DNA of 64,000 bases, taken from positions 4,850,001-4,914,000 of the forward strand of contig NC_136016.1 of the NCBI RefSeq assembly GCF_048128805.1. Direction: 5' to 3'. This DNA is from Centroberyx gerrardi. Its lineage: Eukaryota > Chordata > Actinopteri > Beryciformes > Berycidae. The notes under the pieces are model-generated. The model was not told the DNA's origin, did not search any database, and worked only from the letters and a program-made list of their open reading frames with translations. Shown here piece by piece: positions 1 through 12,605 of this stretch (position 1 is the first letter of the stretch; each line of letters opens with the position of its first letter). Both the position numbers and the translations under genes were made by a program.

Positions 1-357
1 TGTGCTATAGGGGTCAGTGCAAGTGATAGGAGGCGGCAGACAGCGCAGCATGGGTTACATGACATGTTGAGGTGTGTGTGTGCGTGTCCATGATATGTGT
101 AACTATCCAGTGGCACATTCCGGGGGAAAAAAAGGATGAGGCCGGAAGAAAGGAATGCGTGTGACTCAGCCGCTCCGGTTCAAACTGCTGTGAAAAACCT
201 GTGTAATGGTATTAATGGTATTGTTGGTGGACAATGCAGGCTGAGACACAAAGAGGGTAGATTTCACTGAAATGGGACGACTGGTAATGCCTCGAAACTT
301 TGCCTTTGGCGAAAGAGGTGTCTATATCCGTGTGTGTGTGTATGTGTGTGTACCCAC

Positions 358-503
358 CACCTCGTAGTGTCCGTACTGAGCCGAGAGATGCAGCGGGATC
401 TGTCCGTCATGGGAGGGGGAGTTGACCGAGGCGCCGGCCCTCAGGAGCAATAAGACGGAGTCGGCTTTACCCTGCCATGCCGCATAGTGGAGGGGACGCA
501 TAC
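358..503 (-). CDS. caskin2: caskin2-like coding exon 4 (ankyrin repeats)
   Basis: A 146-nt exon with a CTCTCCAG acceptor; it ends GAG-GTG before a GTGGGT donor. It encodes [20 protein letters not shown], then [20 protein letters not shown] and SAQYGHYEV: one full ankyrin repeat and the start of the next. A (GT)n tract follows the donor directly. Confidence 0.87.
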
Positions 504-1534
504 CTGGAGAGAGAGAGAGACGCATGAGTGAGGGATGGAGGCAGGAAAATACAGTTAGTGTCTCACGTCAGCAGAATCAGCCGTCCCTTCAGCCTATAAA
601 TGTTGATGCAATTCAGTTTCTGAACTGCTGAGAGACTGTCAGCCGTCCCATTGGCCTGTTGCTGCTGTCAAAATCAATAGCAAGTTTAGAAATTATTGAG
701 TAATGTTGGGAACTAGGGAACTATGGTGCTGCCTGTCTGATGGTCTTGTAGATTTATGACAGTGTAGCCTGATGTCCTTTATAGTCACCATTTGTAGGTT
801 AGTACATCATTTTTTTGACACCTGAATTGAGCTTCTGTATGAATGGATTATGGCACAAAGGATTGCAGCAACAATTCCTGTGTACTAGTAAATGTTAGTT
901 AATCGCTGAGGTGGAAAAATGCATGTTGCTATATGACCGTCAGCACTGTTTCTACAAAGGCAACGTTAAAAAAAGATAAGTTGTTGCTTCAACTGTTGCA
1001 GCACAATGTAAGTACAGCCTATTTTAACGGGACATTTCTCCTCTGTGTAGCTGCTGCAATATTGCTGTCACTGTTGCAGACGAACCTCAGAACAAATCAT
1101 ATTTATTTATATGGGTCAAACTTTTTTTTTGGGTGCTGGGATGCCGTTCCCAATTTAACCCCTGGCGTTTTTTTTTATCCCAGCATTAAACGTGACGCTT
1201 CCCGGACACGGACGTTTTTGTCTAAGTTGTTTGTTCTGACTGGTGACACTGGTTTAGCTGGTAAAGCTGTTCTGCCATCCTGATACCGTTGATGTCCTTG
1301 ATGTCCACCGTGGCCTGGGCCTCCAGCAGCAGGGACAGCAGCTCCGTGGTGCCTGTCAGAGCCGCATGGTGCAGCGCCGAGAACCTGAGGGCGAGAGAGC
1401 GAGAGAGAGGGAGAGGGAGGGAGGGAGAGAGGGAGAGGGAGATATCAAGAGAAGAGACAAGGAGATGAGAGGGGTTATAAATCTTGTTGATGACTTTACA
1501 GGAGGTGAGCCCTTTTCAAAACTCCAGACTGATT

Positions 1535-1577
<43 letters not shown>

Positions 1578-2900
1578 TGCGTGCGTCTGAGCATGTCTGT
1601 CTGTATTCTCCCGTCAAAACTTCAGACTGAGACTGTGAGCGCGTGTGTGTGGGTGTATGTGAGTGTGCGAGTGCGCAAGTGTGTGTGTGTGCTCCCTTCA
1701 AAACTTCAGACTGAGATGAAGAGAGGGTGTGTGTGTGTGTGCACCCATTAAAACTATAGGGTAAGATATGGAGCATGTGTATGTGTGCGTGGTGTGTGTG
1801 CGCTCCCATCAAAACTGCAAACTGAAATAAGGACCGTCTCTGTGTGTGTGTGTGTGTGCATGCGTGCGCTCATCAAAACTTCAGAGATGAGATGTGTGTG
1901 TGTTTGTCTCTGGGTGTCTGTCAGGTCGTAGTATATTCCACAGAGGAACAAATTAAAGACATAAATTCTTGGCTATGAGTTTTGCTGTTGCTGCAGGCCG
2001 GAGACGCACGGTGCTGTTCCAGAGGCGCTGACCCCAACTGAGGCACGACATGAGCTGAGTTACAGCCAGGACAGCCTCTCCTCATATGGGGAGAAAATGA
2101 CAACTAAAGAACGGAGGGCATTCACGTGCCGTAACACCCCCTCTGGAGGCCGTGCTGCGAGCAGCTGATTGCATTTCTAAATGTACCGCTAGGCTCAGGC
2201 TGTCACAACAGAATTTAATTGACATTGTTAATTTCTGGGATGTGTTTGAGTTGGAACTGATCATTTCATCACTGATACATCTCATTTATTTTGTTTAGAT
2301 AATGTTAGCTTGTTAGCTAGGAAATCATAGTACCTGGTTAGCTAACTATCACTACTGTCTGGTTGTTAATACATCTGATTTGCACACTAGCTAATGTATC
2401 TAGTTCTCTAGTAGTTGCAAGTTTAAGGAAAAATCCACCCTTAAACACTTCAACTACAGTAGTATCTCTAACTTTTACTTGACCTAAAGCTACACCACAG
2501 CAGATGTTTCCCTTTTTCTTGCCCGTTGGTTATGTATTTATTCATTATTTTTGCCCTGCTAATCCTCCAATGGCCTCCATGATGGCACCAGCCGTGGTTG
2601 ATAGGTGATTTGTGATGCAGCTGTCTTATAACTTATATATGTTATGAACTGTCAATATACATTTTAGAGTAGTAAATTACATAAATGTATGAAAAAGTGA
2701 TATAATTAAATTGTTGCCTGTTGGGCCAGTGATTAAAATAGATAAAAATAAGTCGAACTCAGGCCAGCTGGCCCGACCAGGCAAGTGGAAAAAAATGAAA
2801 CATTGAACACTCTGTTTAGTGTCATGCTTCTTTTCTAATGCAAAGCTTGCATGTACATTTGGGTAGCCTTAAGCAGTAACTTTCTATTCCCTTTCTCTCT

Positions 2901-2939
<39 letters not shown>

Positions 2940-3762
2940 CTTCCCAGGAGGAGTTCAGCACTAGTTTGTTGACAGCCTGTAGCATCTCAAACAGATACAG
3001 TGGCATGTTCTACGTTCTTCTTCCGGCTTTTCCGCATGTACACAAAATGATGTTACAGTCAAAAAAAATATTAATTCAGTTATTCATTAGACAATTTTCA
3101 TTTTTTAGCCTATCATGCTGCGTTCACATGCTGGTGGGAAAATACGACGTCAAGGTCATTCAGCCAAGTTGGAGAATTGTTCAGTATTGGCAGAGGTTTG
3201 CGCTCCACCAAATATATGAACAGTAAAGTCTAAATCCAAAACAGTCTGGAGATTACAGAGATTATGGATCGCAGACTTCAGACTGTGTTAACATGTGTGG
3301 AAACATGAGGGCTTCAGTCATCAGGATGAGTCTGAATCTGTTTCTCTTCAGCTATCAGACTGAGGCCATCTCCAGACAGTGAAGTGGCTTATCTTATCTG
3401 GCTCATTGTTTAGGCCTCCCTGCTCCCCAGTCACACACTCATCTATCCATCCATTTCCATCCATTCATTCATTTATCCATCCATCTCTCTCTACCAGACC
3501 GTGCCTCATCAATCTCACTCGTCTGTTAAAGCCACTTTCCTTTTTCTTCTAAATTCTGTCAATCTTTACTCTACAATCCTCTGTCTCTCATGTTTGCAAA
3601 ACTAACGAATGAACACACGCGCGCACACACACGCAATCTGCCGTAAGTTCTCTCTCTGAGATAGTGTTGACTCAGTGACTAGTGACTGTTTGCTAACCTT
3701 CCCCTCTTGTCTTCCGTCCCTCTGCACTCCTCTCATATATCACAGGTTACCCCCTCCTCTGT

Positions 3763-3812
<50 letters not shown>

Positions 3813-4388
3813 TGGACACTTCAAATTCAACACCCCTATTGTGTATCACCTCCCACACGCTAGATTGACCCTGCATGTAGACACATGCAGCAGGTCTATG
3901 TCAACACGCACACACATTGCACGTAGGCCAGCCCACACTCACTCACTCGCACGCGCGCACACACACACACACAGTGGCTTGCAGAAGGGGATTCTTTGTA
4001 TGTCCGATGGCCTACTTTGATAGATTTAACAAAAATTTAAGCTGAATGGATGAGAGGTCGTTCAAAAGGGGAAAGGGAGACTAAACACCTTGAATTGTGT
4101 GTATGTGTCTGTGTGTTTGTGTGTGTTACTATGGAAAACACCACAACTAATTACCTAGGTGGGTCCTACTTGAAGCAGTTATAGTGAATCTAGCTGAAAC
4201 TTTACCATACAATAAATTCAAGGAGAACTTTATCACATATTGCAAATAATTGCCTCTAATTAAACACATGTAATATCTATAATTTTGTGAGCGCAGAATG
4301 GAACTTGTTTTTTCACGCTGTACATTTTTTGAAGCCTCTGTGAGTCTTCTGAGGACGAAACAATAACTGGAGGGCACTATATGTCAGT

Positions 4389-4431
<43 letters not shown>

Positions 4432-7400
4432 GGTTATGAGTCAGCCTGTAAAGACACAAGATAAACAGGAGACAAGCACATCAGGTAGGGGTGAAGCAGC
4501 ATGTCAATCAGAGCACAGTATCATGGAGTGACTCTTCCATTGCATTCCTCTGACTAAACTTCATGTTACCTTTGGCTATGCAAACATGAGCTCACAAGCT
4601 TATCTCGCGGGCTGTCACACACGCACACGCACACACACACACAAACACAAACACACGTGCTCTTACCCATCTGAGTCTTGGTAGTTGATGTTCAGTCTCT
4701 TGGTGGAGCCCAGCAACTCTGGAAACAAAGGAGGGGGAGCGGAGGAAGAGAGGGAGGGGGGGAATGGAAAAAGACCATTAGTATTTGGTGACATATTTGT
4801 CTTTTCATCAGAGCGCTCCAGAAATCCCTCCATCCCCGCAGGACCCCGCTTGTGTGTTTTCTCAGCAGGAACTCCGCTCGTTCCTCCCCTCCCCCCCCCC
4901 CCCCCCACCCCCCCACCCCCCCCACCCCCCCACCCCCCCCACCTCTCCCACCTCTCTCCTTCCCGTCATCACTCCTTCCTTCAAACAACCTGACGGCCCC
5001 CGACGGGACGGAGGGTTTTCTTCACCTCCTCCCGCCTCTCCCTTCCCGCTCGACGTGTCTGACACCTCCACGGCGGCCAAATGATTCATAAACAAACGCT
5101 TTTTGCCTTGCGGAGATTGTGCCATTCCAGCTCGTTTACGCCGCTATCTCATCGCAGCTGTTTGGAATTGAGAGCGACAACCATAAAGTACAAGCATTCC
5201 AGGATAAAATATAGATTTTTTTTTTCCCAAAGCAGCGCTACTGTGCAAAATAAATAGCCTGAATCATACTGGTTAGCATGACTGAACAAGTTGTTTTGTC
5301 ACTCACCTTGCAACAGACAGACTGCTACTTGTCCCATGTCTTATTCATTCATTCTTCACTCCTTCAGGGAAATTACTGTATGCTACATCGAGTGACTCAT
5401 CCACGCTCTTTCACTAGTCCTACTTCTACTTTGTCACAATAACCAAAATGCCAATACTTTGAGACTGTTGCAAAAAATTTAATACTTTCTGCAAGCTAAA
5501 ATTCCATTTCAACATCAGCTCCAGAGGGCATAGACATGCGGATTGGAATAGTTAAAAAAAAAAGGAGAAGAAGAAGAAGAAGAAGAAGAAGAAGAAGAAG
5601 GAGGATTGGAATATACAGAGCTGGAGTCAAACATGGCAACAGCGTCGAACACTTCACTATCTTGACCTGGATCCCAATTCCCTATACCGGTTTACAAAGT
5701 GGTACCAGGAGCCAAATATGCAACTATTTCCCTTCCAGAGCCAACAAAAACGGAGCAATCAACCAAGTTCAACATCAAAACTCCCTGTACGCTAGCTTCC
5801 TCTGGTTCTACATGCGCAACCCTCTCTTCTCCAAGCACCGACCATTGAAATCACAAAGTCCCGATGCCCTGCTGAACCCTAAAAGCCTCATTCTGAATTA
5901 TATCAAACTAGACTTCCACGGGCTGCATCTTCAAATACCATGCATCCATTTCCATCTCTAATGTCCCTCTCCAGCCGCTAATGAGGACAGCGGGCTCTCC
6001 TCACGCAACCAAATATCCCGGGACGTCCTACAGCGGGCCAGTCTACTGTATAGGCACCACTGTCCGCCAAGGCCCACATAGAAAACCGATCTGCCAAGGC
6101 CTCTGAATACAGAGCCATTCATCGCCGTCAATCTCCCTCGCTGTTTTCTCCCACTTGGGTGAGGAAAATCACAGATGTGTGTGCGGGGAGGGGGATAGAG
6201 AGAAAGAGGGAGAAAGAGAGGTAGAGAGATAGCAGTGTAGTAGAAACAGTAGAAGAGGCTGAATAACAGGTGCTTGGCTTTAATATCACCAATAACCATA
6301 GAGATAATTGAATGAAAGCCAATACTGTTAAAACACCTGTTCCAGAAAGGACCATCATTGGCCAAAAGGTAGGCGAATAATCTGTGGCATTCTGGGAAAT
6401 GTCGTTCTGCAGCTAAATGGGTAGAGCAAGACACTAATACAGCCAAGAATAAAGTAGAGATGTATGAATAAAAAGTATGGATTACAGCATTAAAAGGCTA
6501 TGCCAAACAGCAGCAGTAGTAGTAGAACTTCCTAAGAAAAAGAAGCAAAGAATGGAACAATATGTAGGAAAAAATGCAGCATGAAATACTGAAAAAATAT
6601 AAAACTATCAACATATGTTCCATATAACAAAGGAGAAGAATATGAAAATATGACGAAAAGCAATTTATAGCATAGATCTGGGTTCCCACTGTGGCCCTGA
6701 TGAAATATTCCATGTCTTTCCCATGACTTTCCATAACTAAGTTGATGTGCTTCCATGACCTACAAATTGTCTTTCTTCCTGCTTTATTCATGTTGTTTTT
6801 CAGCTCAGAAAAGTTGTAAAGGGGGTAAACAGTCCAACGGTTCATTCATGAATATTCCTGACTTCCCCCAGAGAATTGATCAAATCCACTGACTTTCCCT
6901 GTCAGGAATACACCACTGAAACATTCCATGATATTCCAGGAACTCCATGACCAGTGGGAACCCTGATATAGATGCACAGTGTGTTCTATTCTGTGTGTAG
7001 CTCAATGGGTAGAGCAGGGAATTAACACAGCCGTGGCTCGGGGTTCAAATCCCTCTGGAGCCACCCATGCTAGAAGCGCATGCATTCACAGTACTGTAAG
7101 GCTGTAAGTAGAAAAGACGAATACAAAAAAAAACAAGAGCCTGAGGACACAAAAAGGCACATTGATAATGAGACAGATAGAGGGCTGGGCGTTGGGCGCT
7201 TTGCCAAACTGGGGTCTAAACTGTCCCAGTGACGGTATGGAGAGAACAGCGCCTTTCAGGAGTTCTAGTTACAACATGAGCCGGCATTCCTCACATAGCG
7301 CACCCACCATGCTACCCCACTCTCTCTCCCTCTCTCCAAATATCTCTATCTGAACTCCCTTTTCTCTCCTCTGCTCTCTATTCCTTCCCTCTCTCCTCCT

Positions 7401-7783
7401 CCTCCTCTCTGGGCGAAAACACAAAAGATGGTAGGGGGCTTAGTCTGACATCAGGATCAATTAAATTACCAGCATGTTGACTCTGTGTGTGTGTGTGTGT
7501 GTGCGCGTGTTCCCCTGTCCCCAACAGTGCCCCCGCCCCCTGCCCGCCCGCATGCCACACACACACACACACACCAACATGATAATTTGCAATGCAATAA
7601 GCTTGCCTGCAAAAAACACAAAACCATTCATTTGCCATGTCCTATGGGTGTGTTTTTTCGACGAGTCAAACAAAACAGATATATACAGATATATTTTTCA
7701 GATATACACCAAGCCAGTTGATAAATGGCACCAGGTAGAAAATTAGTCGGCTTGGATAAGATCAACTCAGTCAAAGGTGGTGT

Positions 7784-7834
<51 letters not shown>

Positions 7835-10815
7835 AGTTGATGCTAACAGATGTGTAGTAAATCTCAAGCATTGGGTTTTGTTACAGAGACAGGGAAATTA
7901 CAGGGTTTGCTCCTCGTTAAAAACACAGCTGACGTCCGCTGAAGCAAAATATTGAACGCGAAGAGCCGCGGCGCCTTCAGTGTGGAAGGAAGAACCTCTA
8001 TTGTTTTCACAGCTTTCAACAAACAAACTGAAGGAACATTTTGTGCTGTGTTTTGATACCCTTATCCGACGCGCAGGCTACGGAATAATTTCACCTAAGC
8101 GGCGCTCCGAACCGCTCTTGTTATGCTCCCTCCGCACCTTCTCCATAGCGGCTGAGGCATCCTGGACAGAAGAAAGGGGTGCCGGCGCTTTGATGTGGAG
8201 AACACAGTTCAACAGAGCAAAGTAACACTCGGAAGAGGAGGGGAAATAAAGCGAGGCGGAGGAGAAGGAGGGGAGGGGCGGCGGACAGGGGGGGTATGAA
8301 TGCATCTTTTCTCCTCCGTTCAGGTGAGATGAAGGGGAATGTTTTCAGAGTCAGGTGAGTAAACAAGGCAACGGGCAAAGGGCTTTTTAAAAGGCTCGCC
8401 GCAAGATCAGACGAGTGTGCGAAACCCCTTCGATGTGAATGTGAGATCAGAACGAGAGCAGAAAAAAATTAAAAAACAAACAAACCTCCTACTTCTTTTG
8501 ATGGCGAGCTTGAGTTATTTACAGTAATTTCCAGGTTCAAGCCCCCTGTGTTAGCAAGTCCTGTTGAAGTGTCCTTGAGCAAGACCCTGAATCTCTATCA
8601 GCTCCATAAGTGCTGTTCTGTAGCTGAGCCTGACCTCTGACCTCCCTGTGGAGGGGGGCAAGAGAGAGGAGGATTTCCCTACAGAGAGCAACAAAGTATT
8701 TCATTAAGTAATCATGTTCATTTCATTTTAGCAAAAAAATACACTAGCCTATGCCTAAGCTTAAAGCTGCACTAGGCAAGTTCGCATGTTGCCAGCTCTA
8801 AATGGGAACGAGAGGTAACTGCTTGAAATTTAAGGACTTCAATAGCCAGAAATCATGTAAAGTGACGTCAGTAAACTGCACACCCGGTCGATCTGTGATG
8901 CTTTATACCAAAGGAAACCCAAGAAACGAGAGAGGAAAAGATCTAATGTTGGTGAGTTCAGCTTTCTCTGGACGGAGCGCTGCTCACTGCTGTTTAGGAA
9001 AGGGATTTTGCTCTAAAGTTTTGATGCATCGCTTCCTGTGGGTGGAGAAGCGTCCATACCTCACACCAGAACTTAATTTGGGCAAACAGGGTGAATCTAC
9101 AGCATCTCAATTAGTGTGGATGGGACACTCTTTTCCACTGCAGCCCCACTTTGTGATTTAGGCTGATAAGATGGGTGTATTTTTACATCAAAATCTTGCC
9201 TAGTGCCGCTTTAATGTAGCTTTGAACTAAATGCTTCTCAACTAGGTGCAGAGTGGTGAGTCTAGCCAACTGTGGTTGAGTGTGACTTGTCGACATTTGC
9301 CCTTTTCTTATACTATCCGAGCATATCTGAGATGCCTTGTCTTCTAGCATCTTTTTCTCGCCCCGGTTTGACGTCGCACGTCGCCTGGCGAGAGCAATAC
9401 GCATGTGTGTCGAGCTTAGTTTCTCTATTTTAACGTTTTAGGAAAAGACAGGAGAGGCTTTCTTTGGATAATACTTAAGTCTGTCAGTTCTGCCCTTTAA
9501 CAATCGCAACTGCTGCCTTGACAAAGACAGGGAAAACACTGAAATAACAGTGGTTACTGTATGCGAGATAGACTATCAGCTTGAGTAGATTTGACTGGAG
9601 AGGACAGTGGAGGGAAGAGGGCGGTTACGGAGAAAGGACGCAGTTTGCAGGCCAGCCTCATTGGAGTTGTGCTGAAGATTTCTCTCTATGTCTGGAAAAT
9701 GTTCCTTGGAGTTACACTGCAGGGAATTCAAACCACCCACACAGGCCTCTCATTAACAAAAAGCAGAAACACTTAACTCAGGAGCTACGGTTTGGGATGC
9801 ACCCCCACCCCCCCACCCCGCCATTCCCCCCGCCCCCACCCCATTCCCCCCGCCCCCACCCACCACCACGATGAGCTGAAGGTATCCGGCATACAAACAG
9901 CGAAGCCACACATGCGGCCCGGGGCGAGACCAAAATACAGAGGAGCAAAGAGAGGGGGTAATTTAAGGCCATCGTCTGTCTCTGGAGATAAACGGTTTGT
10001 GGTCAGGTAAGGACCTCATCAAGGGAAACACTTATCTGAGGAACACATCCATCTAACTGCGCTGATTACTGAGAGGGTAAACACAGTCCCTCGCACCGAA
10101 CCGCCGAGGCAGAGCGGGGGCCTGGCTTCACTCCCAGTGTGTCCCACAGAATTCCTAATAATACACAAAAAGCATGATTAGGAATGTGTTTGTTTCCTCG
10201 CGCTGCAGACTGATGTTGTTTATTATGACCAGGAATCTAGGGTGACATTTTCCCCCTAGGAGCATATGTTATTTCCCGTAAATTCTACTTAAAGAAAAAC
10301 AGGAAAACACAAACAAAATACAGGTGTAAGATCTGTGAAAGTAATTGGAAATGTCCATCTCTATCTTGAAACAATTTCCTTGGCAGCATAAATTCAGCAT
10401 ACCACTGTTCGTGGGAAACCTCATAACCCCGATTTTGGTGATCTTCATGTTTTCACTTCAGTTCAGAATGATTACATGATTCCTCAATGGGTTAGGACAA
10501 ATTGTACGACCTGTGGGCTGATGAAACGCTTTCAAAACCATTTGGATAAACTCAAGAATGCATAGTGGTCACGTTGAAAATCAAGGCTAGTTTTTAGTTT
10601 GTGAAAAGTTGACATTTTACAGAGACTTTATTCTCACCCTTAGTATCCTACAGGCCTGTAGCATACAGTAAACCTAGGCTCAATAAATCCCTTATTAACA
10701 GCTACAGTGTCTTGTGCCTAGTGTTATCCTGTTTGGTTTCAGCAGTGCCAATGTCCTTGGCAGGTGGTGAGGTGCTGACCAAATCCCTGTAGGAGTGTGT
10801 GCGTGTGTGTGTGTA

Positions 10816-10852
<37 letters not shown>

Positions 10853-12559
10853 TGTCAAACAATGTGATTAAACTGGGACGTTAAGTCTCTCACAAAGTGT
10901 GAGCCATCATCCAGCTCACTGTCTAGTGAGGAAGAGAGAGAGAGCTTGCCGATTTTAGCTTGCACAGCTCCAGCCACGGCTTTCCTTAAAAAGACAGAGA
11001 GGAGTCACTGCAGCTTCAAAAGACAGCTATAGCTCAGTGCTGGTACTTATGGAAAGAGGGTGATGTTCAGGTATCTGCAAGTTTCAGAACCAAAATAAAG
11101 AAACAGCTGATAAATCTAGCCTGTTTCCAATTGAAGATGGCAAATGAAAGTTGTGTAAATGGGCAGTTTAAGAAAACGGACAACAGAAAATTAATTGTTA
11201 AGAGACATGAAGTCCAATTGTGTTTAATAAAGCAGATATAATGCAGATTGTACCACCAAACCTGTTCTGTAGCCATCAAAGTGTGGTCATGCAGCTCAAA
11301 GAAACCTGGTGGTGAACATGGTGAAAAACTAAGACCTGTGATAACTGGATTTAAGACATTTTATCATTTTAGGAACTTAGAGGACTTACTTTAGATAATT
11401 TATTTTAAGACTTTTGCAGACTCTTTAAGGACCTACGGATAGCCTAGATACAGAGGCTGAAAATGACAGACATGAGAGAAGCTCAGACAGAGGAAAAAAA
11501 GAGTAAGAAAAATTGAATAAATGACTGGAAAGATTCAACTTGTTAAACCCTAGTTGGGCCAAAGCCTAATTGCCACATTGGGCCATTAGCCTCAATTGAT
11601 TTGTAGGCCAAATTCATCACAATTTAAAGCCTGCACACATCAATACCGGTGTGGCTGAATGGCAACGACATGGTAACAAATCACAAAAAAGAGCAAACCA
11701 AGAGGGGAGAGGAGGACGTGTTTTAGCAGCAACACGTTTAACCTTTTAAAAAGGTTTAGCTCAAAGGCCAAATTACATTTCTCGTACTTTATCTTCTTCT
11801 GGCACTAACCTGTATCCTGGGATATCAGATTGTAATCACATGAAGAAAAAATGCATCAAATCTAGGTGTAAATGCACCCATGACACACTGAAGACCCCAT
11901 CCAACCAGCTCTGGAGGTGATCAGAGACGCATTTGGCCCTATTATAGATGGGCAATATCTTTCTGATATCAGTTCAAAACAGTTTCCAAAGTTGGCTTAA
12001 TTTGCATTCTACCCTGTCATAATATTATACTTTGAAAATGTTGTTCTCGTTTGGTTTGACATTTAACTTGACCACCTTGCTGCACGTCGCCGTCTGTAAA
12101 ACGGTTGCTGGGGGAGACACATTTTAATGTCAGGTGTAAATGTAATCCGATGAAATCACAGACACAATCCTGATACGAGATGCATGTTAATGCCAGGTGA
12201 AAAGAGGCCCGTAAAGGCGCCTGCAGGGACAAACAAGCCCTAAGGCGAGATCAGCACCCATCATCAAATACATGAGTGAGCAAAGCCCAATGGGGTTTCC
12301 TGACAGAGGTACATGTTACCTGCAACGAAACATCGATTTTTTTTATCTCTGGTTATAAAAGGAGTCTATCGCTATGTGCTGCATGTGGACCATAAAGCTA
12401 GAGAACTGGTTTGCGTGTGTGTGTGTGTGTTTGTGTGTTTATGTCAGTGTCAAAGTAAACAGCAAGTCATAAGAGAGATGGCGTGAGCCGTGTGCATGAT
12501 CTGTTGATGCAGCTGGAGTTTACTGACAGAGTTTCCCAACACTGGGTGCGAGGAAGGAC

Positions 12560-12605
<46 letters not shown>

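Noticed and set aside
1539-1751. Cys-Val repeat open frames over GT tracts (also at 7474, 12450 and 2909)
   Set aside because: Translation products of (GT)n microsatellites only.
5536-5961. 141-codon open frame beginning with a poly-Arg run
   Set aside because: It is driven by the AGA microsatellite; the remaining codons resemble no family and lie in caskin2 intron 1.
5958-6446. 162-codon minus-strand open frame
   Set aside because: It overlaps a SINE fragment and a CT-rich repeat; no recognisable domain or splice sites.
6991-7064. Possible functional tRNA gene
   Set aside because: Box-like motifs are present, but the acceptor and anticodon arms do not pair properly and a SINE tail follows.
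8802-9161. 119-codon open frame inside the TTAA MITE
   Set aside because: It is contained in a non-autonomous element and does not resemble a piggyBac transposase or any other family; noted under the MITE instead.
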